This document shows, one piece after another, positions 35,136-44,386 of a stretch of 64,000 nucleotides of DNA. A model generated the notes under the pieces. That model was given only the letters and a program-made list of their open reading frames with translations. It searched no databases and was not told where the DNA came from. This DNA comes from Polymyxa betae (Eukaryota > Endomyxa > Phytomyxea > Plasmodiophorida > Plasmodiophoridae), in NCBI GenBank assembly GCA_003693705.1, contig RBZT01000727.1, forward strand, positions 1 to 64,000, read 5' to 3'. The position numbers and the translations under genes are program-made. The first letter of the stretch is position 1. Each line of letters opens with the position of its first letter.

Positions 35136-36068
35136 ACAGTTTGAGCCTTTTAGACAATTCACAATTCAGCTCAGTGTGCCATAATCTAATAGATTCCCCG
35201 TTTTCAAATTTTCAAATACAAACAAATGCCAAAAATTCGGCTCCGTAATGAGCGCTGCTGTGAAAGCAACAGGTAGGTAGAGCCTATAGAGCATCCATGT
35301 TCAGACCGAGAACGTCAGTTGAACCGTGAGCTCAACCTCCTGCAAGCCAGACATGAAATGGTGAAAATGCTTTTAAGGATGTTCGGATTTTGAAAGAGAA
35401 GTTTCGACACTCTCGTGCACAGCATCAGATCGTTTTTACAGCCTCCGCAAAGTTAGTAGAACTGAAGCTTTTTGAAGAGCCTTTACCCAATGCACGAAAC
35501 CTTTTTTTGAGCGCGTAACAATCGCCAAAAATCATAATACATTAAAAAAGTTTATTCAAAGCTGTTTTTGCAAGACCGTATTTTCCTGTGTCCAGGACCT
35601 ATAATAAGACTTGGTAGATAGCTGATATTTAGCTCATGAAAGCTACATTCTCCTACTGATGTCGCGTGTTTTGTCATGCAAGTATTCAGTGTTTACCAAG
35701 CCCTCCTTTTATAGTGCGCGAAACTTATTTTGAGCAAAATTGCTTATTTAGTGCTCAAAGTGAGAATTATTTTGTAATTTATACTCTTATAGTGACCAAA
35801 CAAATGGCAATAATCATGGTTGAAGATGCATTCATAGCTTGAATTGTCCCTCGAGACGAATTCCTTCAAGAGAGAAATGTGTTAATGACATCCTGAACAA
35901 ACATTGTTTCCCTTTTGAAAAGTCGAAATTCCGACTCGGTCCGAGCTGTAATCGGAAACAGTGTAGGAATCCGACCACAAACACTTTTTGAAGAAGTTGG
36001 AAGCGACCCCAGAACACTCGGCAGTTTATACCGCATATTCGTCATCCAGTATCTGTTATCCAACATGA
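35136..36068. other. Non-coding, no gene recognised
   Basis: AT-rich spacer after member B. Small frames on both strands near 35830-36070 carry no recognisable content. Confidence 0.45.
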
Positions 36069-36212
36069 TATCTAGAGAGTTTCAGGAGGGCGACTGCTGG
36101 CACTCTCTAGAGGGAGATAACGAAACGCTTTCCCTATATTATACCTATAAAAGCACTTCGTTATCACTCTCTAGAGAGTGCCAACAGTCGCCCTCCTGAC
36201 ACTCTCTAGATA
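36069..36212. mobile_element. Foldback (MITE-like) element, 144 bp
   Basis: Arms 36069-36124 and 36157-36212 are 56 bp each and reverse-complementary with four mismatches, separated by a 32-bp AT-rich loop. The ends read TATCTAGAGAG...CTCTCTAGATA, so a TA target duplication as in Tc1/mariner-type elements is possible. Each arm also holds a smaller palindrome, CTCTCTAGAG. It encodes no protein, so it would depend on a transposase elsewhere. Confidence 0.8.
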
Positions 36213-36414
36213 CGTCAGTCTTTGTAAATGTGTTTATTATCATTCAAAAACGGGATTGGTGCCGACTCAGACGCGAGTGAATAGCCAACGACGTCCCCAC
36301 CCTTCTGCCTGGCAATCTAACGCCAGGGTTCAGAACCGGTATTGTGACGCGCCATATGCCCAGTGTGCATATCACACACATCCCAATTCCATTCAGAAAC
36401 ATTGATTGCTAGGG

Positions 36415-37473
36415 TTAGACTGCAACTGTCGGCAGAATGCTGCGCGGCCACGACAGCCATCGACTTATCGGGAGAAGCCAATAAACCAATGTGGGGACGA
36501 TTACGAACCAATACACAGGATCGAAGCCACGCCAGATCCACCCTATGCTCGTAACAGACGGCGCAATTCCAATAAAAATGCATGGTGCAACCCTAACGGA
36601 ATCATGAACCCATCGACATGAATCGGGATCTGGCAGACGAGCAAATTGATATCGCATCTCGCTACGGACCACACTGATGTCGCCCTCGAACTCGACCACA
36701 GCATCAATCATTGCATCGAGTTCAGAGTAACCGTTAAGAATTGGAGCGAGCATTGAAGAAGTAACCTGACCACCTTGCGTACGTATCAATGCGCAGATTC
36801 GTCTCTGGGTTCGGCTTTTTTCGACACCAAATAGGAACATTCGCAGGTTGTCAATAACGCCGACATTGGGCAATTCGTTTTCAGGCAGTGAGTGCACTTC
36901 GCCTCGGTAGCACAAACCCGGAATGGAGCAGAGAAGTATATCCAACCAGTGTTGGTCGAATCGCTCCCAGATGGTGCGCCCTGGAACCAAAGCGACTAAC
37001 CCGCCAGTGTACAAGCACAGTATCAAACAAATGCCACAATACAGCACGATAACCGGCAACAGAAGTAATAACACGCCTTGCTTCAGGAGTCCCAGCACTA
37101 CGCTTACAAAATATCGCCACGCCCGAATCCACTCATATCTTTTCAGCAGACTTTCGAAGTCTCGGTTGATATGAAAGAATGGGACGTGCCCGGCATACTT
37201 CAAATCGATGGTGGCTGCCCCGCAGTGAACTCTGTACTGCAATTGTGTGCTCGAGATTCGTGAGGCGGGAACATGATAGTTGCACTCGTCCACTATGGAG
37301 GCCAATGACGACATTGACCCTGCCAGTTGGCCAACTTCACCAAGGTCAATAAGCGATTCAGGAACTGCGACGGACTGCGATTGATCCAAAGGACCAGCTC
37401 CAGATCTGTGCCATTCCTGATTCGTCTGTTCCGAACGGGTGTATGACGATGAACGACATATCCCTGCTTGCAT
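36415..37473 (-). CDS. Multipass membrane protein, unrecognised, about 350 aa
   Basis: A single open frame from ATG at 37473 to TAA at 36415. A hydrophilic N-terminal part is followed by a central hydrophobic pair around residues 120-165 (LGLLKQGVLLLLLPVIVLYC and the next stretch) and a hydrophobic C-terminal hairpin (PCIFIGIAPSVTSIGWIW, WFVIVPTLVYWLLPI). Between them lies a soluble stretch, RRICALIRTQGGQVTSSMLA...DISVVRSEMRYQF, that looks like a small winged-helix-type module. That comparison is by eye and weak. The first codons overlap the secreted-protein ORF on the other strand, so a downstream start such as the Met near 37314 is possible. The stop codon falls next to a CTAGGGTTAG motif. 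Confidence 0.55.
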   Translation of the reverse strand: MQAGICRSSSYTRSEQTNQEWHRSGAGPLDQSQSVAVPESLIDLGEVGQLAGSMSSLASIVDECNYHVPASRISSTQLQYRVHCGAATIDLKYAGHVPFFHINRDFESLLKRYEWIRAWRYFVSVVLGLLKQGVLLLLLPVIVLYCGICLILCLYTGGLVALVPGRTIWERFDQHWLDILLCSIPGLCYRGEVHSLPENELPNVGVIDNLRMFLFGVEKSRTQRRICALIRTQGGQVTSSMLAPILNGYSELDAMIDAVVEFEGDISVVRSEMRYQFARLPDPDSCRWVHDSVRVAPCIFIGIAPSVTSIGWIWRGFDPVYWFVIVPTLVYWLLPISRWLSWPRSILPTVAV

Positions 37474-37688
37474 TAGCACTGATCGCCATGCTTTGCATTC
37501 CTGCCAGTATTGCTGGGAACGCCAAATCGCTCCCCGTAATTGGTGAACTCGCCACCACTGCTGAATCGGGTGCCAAAGGATTCGCGGGCGCGGTATGCCA
37601 TTTAGCCGGCAACGAGACGGCTGGCAAACAACTGATGGATGGAGCTAGAGACAGCTGGAAGCAATATTCAGAAGTTAGTGATGTTTGA
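37443..37688 (+). CDS. Small secreted protein, 81 aa
   Basis: ATG at 37443 (a second at 37449) opens a complete 81-residue frame. Residues 1-25 form a clear signal peptide with core LLALALIAMLCIPASIAG and a likely cleavage after AG. The mature part, about 56 residues, is mixed with two Gly/Ala-rich stretches and one Cys (AGAVCHLAGNE). It is divergent to, and slightly overlaps, the 5' end of the membrane-protein ORF on the minus strand. Small size plus signal peptide fits a secreted factor or effector, but there is no homology to support a role. Confidence 0.6.
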   Translation: MTMNDISLLALALIAMLCIPASIAGNAKSLPVIGELATTAESGAKGFAGAVCHLAGNETAGKQLMDGARDSWKQYSEVSDV

Positions 37689-38200
37689 TGAACAAACTCT
37701 GTAAATAAGGAGGGCTGCTAGCTCTTCAATCGTCCTTAAGAAGCTGCTGGGCAATGCCCTTCTAAGATGTGTACAAGTCCTCGGCTGGTCAGACCCGGAC
37801 TCTGGGTTATTTGGTGATGGCCACTGTCTGGGAGAGGTACGCCTACCTCACACCCGAGGACAATATCCATATAAGGAAGCGGGTTTTGAAATCAGACTAT
37901 GGAATAGGAAGCGAATGTTGCATTAAACCCAGATTGTGCTCGTTTAGCAGCCAATATAAAGAACCGAAACGAGAATCTATGGGACGATGTCAACAAAGAG
38001 CGACATTGGACCAAACGACAAAGACAGGCGCTGGCATCTCCTTCATACTAGGAAGGATAGCAATTTATGGCAACATTTTGGTGAACAAAGAAGGAGGCAT
38101 CGCTTCTGGGTCCACCTCTGCCCGTCACAGACCCTCATCCAAAGATGAGCGAAAATGAGAGCTCGGTGAACGAGTTCACCAAACGCGTTTTCGAAAAGGA
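37689..38200. other. Spacer, no gene recognised
   Basis: A 129-codon frame at 37769-38158 has no recognisable features and is probably chance, or an upstream exon of the next gene. Confidence 0.35.
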
Positions 38201-39748
38201 ATGTACTCGAACACATCACAGCCGCCACGGCCGACGCGATCAGCAACCGTTGATGAGAAGCCATGGAGCGATCTGGCCCTGTTCAGGAATCGGTGGCAAC
38301 GTCAGCAGCGAGACCCATCACGAGCCCGGTTCTGGGTAATACTGGCCATCACCCACATCGTCGTCGTCGTCGGTCTCTGTACCTGGATCTTCTATCCGGT
38401 TCAGAGCGCAATCCAAGACGATCATCTCGGAGATGATGCTCGTGGAGTCTCGCCGCCCGACCCGAATCTGCCCATTGAGCTCCCGAATGAAAAAATTGAG
38501 GAAATGTTTTCAGAAAACGCATCGAATCCTTTAATCGATGCTGAGCGATTGGATGCGTTTTCGACGGAATCCAATGATGATCCAATCGGGGAATCTTCTG
38601 CTTCCGAAATCGTTTCCTCTCCATCAAAGGCGTGGATGATCTATAGCGAGCCGACAAATCAGCCTCAAGAGCCTTCAATTCATGGGCGAGCTACGATCGA
38701 CATCGAACAGCAAACTATCGCCTCCGAATGGCCTGATCATGCCAACAAGCCGTCAGAATCTCGGATCGATGATGATGATACACCTGAGACATACTCGCCC
38801 GAATCGGTTCCGTTGAGAAACGATGTCGAGCTGCGACCTGGTTGTGTCACGCCGATGGTGAATGAGGAGGCAAACGTAACGTTGGTCATCGTCGACCCGC
38901 CATTAAGCGTCTCATTAACGGAGGGAATGCCATCGGGAGATGATCACGACGACGCCCAGCAGTCGCCGGACCGAAAGTCGTCTACGAATGCTGCGACGAA
39001 TCTTCCAATTGTCGAAGCTGAAACACGGCCAGAACTATCAACAAAACCAATCGAGGATCTGCCGGTGGAATCCTCGGATCCTATTTGCGAGGATCCCGAT
39101 TGTAATGAAGGAATTGGCAGATCGAATTCGACACTGGTTAGATGGACCGAAGAAGACGAAGCCAACGCTGTTCTGGAGATGCAGCTGGAGCTTCAGGTCG
39201 ATTATTGCCTGCGACAGGCCATCCAGCTGAAGACTGAATTTACCGAAGCGAATCTACAACGCCATCTCGAGACGGTTGAAGAATTCGTGCTGGAATGGAC
39301 GTCGGTCTACATGCAGTTTCCAGAAATCGCCAAAACGTTCGAGAAAGTTGGCGAGACGTTTTTCTCGGCTCTCGTCGTGTTCTATAAAAAGCTGGTGCTG
39401 GCAAACGATGAACTCAACCAGCTGGATCAGTCGTGGGCGGCGTGCTTGCCCGAAAACGAAAGGAAGATTTCGGCTCGAAAGCAGAAAATCGTTCGAACGT
39501 ATTCGTGGTATCTGGATCTATTGGAGACCGAGATGAAATATCTGTTCTGGAGCCCGAAAAACCTGTACATGTTCGAGCTCGATAATCTGCAGATTCGAAA
39601 TGCCAATAGGCGTCATGTTACCAACAGAGCGAACGAACGCGAATTGCCAAAGGCGGAGGACGACTCTACCGAATTTCGACTAAAATCCATCGGGTTCCCT
39701 GGAAGAAAACTGTTTCGCAACCCGATTTGGGACACGAAACGGCATTGA
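38201..39748 (+). CDS. FSWY/FPG family member C, 515 aa, intact single exon
   Basis: ATG at 38201 gives an uninterrupted 515-residue protein. The basic head (RNRWQRQQRDPSRAR) is followed by a membrane segment at residues 43-66 (FWVILAITHIVVVVGLCTWI), then about 270 residues rich in Ser, Pro, Asp and Glu. The C-terminal domain from about residue 320 is the best copy of the family pattern: FTEANLQRHLETVEEFVLEW, ETFFSALVVFYKKL, RTYSWYLDLLETEMKYLFW, FELDNL and LKSIGFPGRKLF. In this domain members B and C are nearest each other. Likely topology is N-terminus in, C-terminal domain outside or luminal. No known family or motif for enzyme activity was recognised. Confidence 0.75.
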   Translation: MYSNTSQPPRPTRSATVDEKPWSDLALFRNRWQRQQRDPSRARFWVILAITHIVVVVGLCTWIFYPVQSAIQDDHLGDDARGVSPPDPNLPIELPNEKIEEMFSENASNPLIDAERLDAFSTESNDDPIGESSASEIVSSPSKAWMIYSEPTNQPQEPSIHGRATIDIEQQTIASEWPDHANKPSESRIDDDDTPETYSPESVPLRNDVELRPGCVTPMVNEEANVTLVIVDPPLSVSLTEGMPSGDDHDDAQQSPDRKSSTNAATNLPIVEAETRPELSTKPIEDLPVESSDPICEDPDCNEGIGRSNSTLVRWTEEDEANAVLEMQLELQVDYCLRQAIQLKTEFTEANLQRHLETVEEFVLEWTSVYMQFPEIAKTFEKVGETFFSALVVFYKKLVLANDELNQLDQSWAACLPENERKISARKQKIVRTYSWYLDLLETEMKYLFWSPKNLYMFELDNLQIRNANRRHVTNRANERELPKAEDDSTEFRLKSIGFPGRKLFRNPIWDTKRH

Positions 39749-41664
39749 TCTATTTCGTATTTAGGCGTAACTCAGTATATTCATAAATCCAACTGATATA
39801 GACATAAGTTAACTCGAGATATTTCCATCCATTTAAACGCCAGAATCGAACGCACCGGGCTGGATACCAAAATCAATAATCCGTAAAAACCCATTTAGCT
39901 TTGTGAACGCAAGCTTAACGAGGTGAAAGATTGGCTTACGTTTTGACGCTTTCCATCACTTGATCTTCAGGTGCCTAGCCTGCACTAGAGTGATAGTAAC
40001 TTCAGCTAACTAATCTCAAGCTGATTCCAAATAGTAATAGTAACTTCTCCTGACTAATCTTAAGCTAAAGAGCAGTGCAAGAAATCAAAAGCAAAAAACA
40101 ATCGGAATTTTGGGAAATCGTGTTATTTTTCTTTGGAATGATCGCCGAATTAAAAGGAACTTCTCCTGGCTAATCTCAAGCTGATGAAACGCCTGCAATC
40201 AGCAGCGCTCATCTCATTGTGATCCAAGCTCGCCGGATCGTGTACGTGTCGTGCTGTCCTCGAGCAGTCCCATGTCCCACCGAGCACACCCGAAACCCTT
40301 GCCTGCTTTCTGCTGTCAAACTACGGTCGTCGATTTCTTGAAATGCATTCTATCTAGGCAGGAAATAGAGAGGGAGTTCGAATATTTTGATGATTTTCGC
40401 TGACCTGCTCAGCAATAATTTGGTTTGTGTAGGCAGGCAAAGTAGTTTCTGCTTTGGTCTTGTAAGAATGTCGCATGTAGTAATGGATGCATAGTTCTCA
40501 ACGCTAAAGGCAGTACGACCTGTATGAAATTGCTCGAGCCAGTTGTGTGGAATTATCTTGACGATCATTCTAGCTGGATGGGGACAGAATTCTGATGGAT
40601 CTTTTCTACTCAGATCGTGCTGAGCTGTGATGATCTACAGCTAATACATGTTAGAAAACAAGTCTTGGCTGTCATTGATGCTATAAGACCAAGCAGAACG
40701 TTCGACAACATGGTCTAGATCTGCGAGTCGAGATTCAAACCAGTTGATAAACTTCCACAAACAAAAGCAAAACAATAAAATTTCTGCAGAGGCTGGCAGA
40801 GGTTAAAGACAGTGAAACAGCATCAGCGAGACAGCATCTTCCACCTGCTCGATGCTTCTGGCATGAAAGAGTCATGCAACTGTAAGGTATGAGCAATCAG
40901 CCAAGCTTCTATCGATGCTGTTTTGAAATCTATGTTGATAAATGAGGCTATGACCAGTGCCACTCATTGCCTGGGCATTCGAGAAGTGAAAACGCGAGCA
41001 AAACGACAGATCTGGGAAGAGTTGAATGAGGTTTGATGCTACTGTAGAAGATAATTTGAATCAACATACTTCTGATGATTTCTTGATGTTTCTCAATACT
41101 AATGAAAGAGCAATTAAGAACCGATTATGGATTGAGTTAAGCTCCATCCTGAAAACTGAATTTAACGCTTGTGCTAGTGTACGCGATTCGAAGTCGGTTA
41201 ACATTTGAACCCTGAAGGAGCATATGATGGCGAAGACTCCCCTTAAAATCCATTCTTCAAGTGTAGCAATTAAACCCAGATTTGGTGAAATCGCGAACGT
41301 TCCATTCACGTCTATCATGAACATAATGTTGACAAGCTTTATTGCAGTTAACTTTTAAAGCAGCGTATCATACAATGAAACGAAACGAAATGATTAACAA
41401 AAGGCACCTGTAGCACGAATACTGAACGACGAAATCTAAAGATGGAATGATAGAGGGAAGCAAGATTTTGAGTCACCTTTAACTTTCAGCAACAATGAGA
41501 AAGCAATCTCTGCCAACAAGTAATCGTGAACTCGTGCAACTGGTTAATAACTAGACAATAATATACGAACAGGCAGCAAAACAAACAGAAATATCGAATT
41601 ATTAATAAATTGTATAACAACTAATAAAACTGGCTTTTGATACTATCAAAGAGAATAACAATAA
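39749..41664. other. Non-coding stretch with a small triplicated segment
   Basis: AACTTC(T/A)(C/G)CT...CTAATCTCAAGCTGAT-like sequence recurs at about 39991-40024, 40039-40067 and 40156-40184. No gene was recognised; the last few hundred bases are probably the 3' untranslated region of the RNA-binding protein gene. Confidence 0.5.
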
Positions 41665-43393
41665 TCAGTAATAAGGTTGAACCGGTTGGCCCATCATGGC
41701 GCCGGCCTGGGGTTTCACAGGACCGTGCGTTTTGAACTGAACCTTCAAAGTCTTTCCATTGAGTGGATATCCATTCAACGCTTGAATAGCAGCCATTGCC
41801 TGCTGCTCTGTATCCATGTTGACGAATCCATAGCCTTTCGACCTTCCGGTAGCAGGATCTCTCATCACTTTCGAGCTAGACACGTTCCCGTACTGGCTGA
41901 AAATCGCCCTAAGTGCAGTTTCGTCGTACTCCATTGGGAGGTTGAAACAAAACAAACAGTAACCGGTGTAAAGCTGACGACCACCATTTGGAGCTACAGG
42001 AGGTACCGGAGCAACAGGTCCTGGAGTGATTACGGGACCTGAGCTATAAGGAGTTGAACTCGGTCGAGAAGCGGGTGTGTGCCTCATAGGAGCATATCCA
42101 GCATCGGTTCCATAGGTTGGAGGATATCGAGCGTATGGTTGAGCAGATGCAGCAGCAGCAGCAGCTTGCGCTCCATAATATCCATACTGAGGTGGTTGTA
42201 CCGCCCTGGCAGCAGCTCCATAGGGACCCATGGCGGCCTGGTAATAAGGATGCGCCGAATATGCTGGTTGTGGAGGATAGTATGATTGAGCTGCTGCAGG
42301 ATATGGTGATCCGCGATAGGCTGCCGCACCAGGAGCTGGATACTGCTGATTCATGGTATCTTTCCTTGTGCCAGCTGCAAGGGAAACGGAGATTCGACTG
42401 GAACCTCCAGGAGGCACGCTCTCATTGAGAGCTGTTATCGCAGCATGAGTTTTAGCAACGTCGCTCAACCTGACAAAACCGCAGCCACGACTTTCGCCAT
42501 CCTTGCCTGGACGCATGTTAAGCACAATCGATCTAAAAATCCACAAATATCATACCCATAAGAATCTTGCACTCGACAACGGGGCCGTAGGGTTCGAACA
42601 GGGCGGCGGTATCAGCTTCAGTAAAGTTGATAGGAAGACCAGTGATATAAATGTTGCATTGTTTGTGAGTTGAAGAAGGCCTTGCGAAGTGGACCTTCAG
42701 TTGCCTGGCATCAGGAGCCGCAGCTTGAAAGTGAGCAACAGCATTCGCAGCTGGTTCTTTGTTAACAAACTTAACGAAGCCGTACCCTTGGCACTAAATA
42801 AAAGTCAGCACGTTGGTCCAGCAACGAAAAGCAAAAAGAAAACCCATTACCTGCCCAGTTTGGCGATCAATAATTGCCCTGGCGCTTTCAATTTCGCCAA
42901 AGGGAGCGAAAAGCTCATATAAGGTTTGATCGGTAAAGCTTCTTGGGACGTAGTTCACAATCAAGTTGTTGCCTTTCTGAACGTCTTGGGGTGTGAAATG
43001 CCCCGCCCTGTCTGAAAGAGAATGCAAATCTTGATTTTCTGGATCACCCTGTTCGAATTCGCTAGGAACATGGATAGAGTCAGGTGGAGGCGGCACAGAT
43101 GAAGCCTGATCAGTAGGAGACTTCGGCGAGACATAATTTTCAGCAGAAGCGGCAGCAGCATCCTCGTTGTCAACTGCTTCGTCTTCTGGTGTAGTTGTCA
43201 GGTCAACAATAGTCTCCTGGGCATCGTTAGCCTCGTCGACATTTTCCTGGGCAACGACGTCAGCGGCAGGCTGCTCTGGCGCTGGTTCAGGGACAGGATC
43301 CGGGTCCGAAGACTTTGTGGCATTGACGGCAGCGTCGGCTAGAACGCTGATGTCGCTGTCCTCCAAGGTAGTAAATTCATCCACATTAGACAT
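41665..43393 (-). CDS. ELAV/Hu-like RNA-binding protein with three RRMs, 543 aa, three exons
   Basis: Exons 43393-42851, 42793-42573 and 42532-41665 join with two short GT-AG introns (57 and 40 nt) to give 543 residues. The first 135 residues are acidic and Pro/Ala-rich. RRM1 has LIVNYVPRSF (RNP2) and GYGFVKF (RNP1), interrupted by intron 1. RRM2 has IYITGLPINF and RGCGFVRL, with intron 2 between them. A long Ala/Tyr/Pro/Gln-rich linker follows (repeats such as YPAAAQSYYPPQPAYS). RRM3 has LFCFNLPMEY and KGYGFVNM. Two close RRMs, a flexible linker and a third RRM is the layout of Hu/ELAV and related proteins that bind AU- or U-rich mRNA to control stability and splicing. The donor of intron 2 (GTGCAAG) is unusual; it was chosen because it alone keeps RRM2 in frame. 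Confidence 0.88.
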
Positions 43394-44386
43394 GATGCGA
43401 TATGGACGAGATTGAGAGAGCAAGCGATGATGACCACGAATGAGAGAGCGCAGTTTTTGACATTGTCCGTGTCAGCCAGTCATAGAAAATAGAAATCAAT
43501 GTGGCCATTCATTCGTAAATCTTAATGGAATACATCATCGGTTGCAGAACCATGAATAGGATTGGATTGGAGTTTACTAGTTTGTTAATGTTTGTCAACA
43601 GACGGCGCGGTATTCAGGACCGGTATTACTCAGGCATCGCCTAAGTACTTACTAGGATTCCTACTTCCAGTTTCAGAGCCATTCATTATTTCATCCATGA
43701 ACCATGAATAGGCTAGCTACCAGCATAGCCCACCTGGTTTTCGAATAGTATTATCTTGCGAGTTTTCTTTGACCTTAATTCAAATTCAGCCCCATACAGT
43801 ATTTCGTGAAGGGAATTTTTGCAGTACCCAGGTGTGCAGTAGAGCGCTTATCATTCGTTCTTTTGCAGATTCTGATATCTTAACAACTTGCTGTTGTTTA
43901 CTTAAGAATTTCTTAACACGCGATGTTATTTTTTTATTATATTGGGCTTTCGCTTAATCAAACGATCCTTTATCTAGAATAGAGTACCGACCGTTTCGGC
44001 TTACGTTGATGCCGACATCATATCAGCCTGGAATCCGCGCGGTGCTTCCTTTCAGTAGCATCCTGGAGCTGGTAGGCCAACACATTTACTGTTATAAGGT
44101 GATTCCAAACAGGGATCCACCAGATCTTTGCTGAGGCCGAGATTTTGGACTCAAAATCCGACAGTCAGTCTTGGCAATGCAGCAAACGCAAAAACTGGTG
44201 TTTAGCAAGTTGTAATCTCATTCTCGATAGCAATACATACTTTGCTCGCTAATAGCTGTTTGAATCCCGTTATGAAGCAGCTCAACATCTTTGTTATGTT
44301 GCGTGATGAAGATAATGCGCGACCTTTGTTGTCGCCGAAGTCCATCCAACTTGTATCTTTATCGTCGCTGATAGCGACAAGGGACA
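43394..44386. other. Divergent promoter region and spacer
   Basis: About 1 kb between the RNA-binding protein start (minus) and the PDH-complex gene start (plus). Small frames only; no recognised gene. Confidence 0.5.

Noticed and set aside
42533-42555. A 23-nt intron (GTATGATA...TTTTTAG) in the RNA-binding protein gene
   Set aside because: It would shift the frame out of RRM2; the 40-nt intron ending at the same acceptor keeps it.
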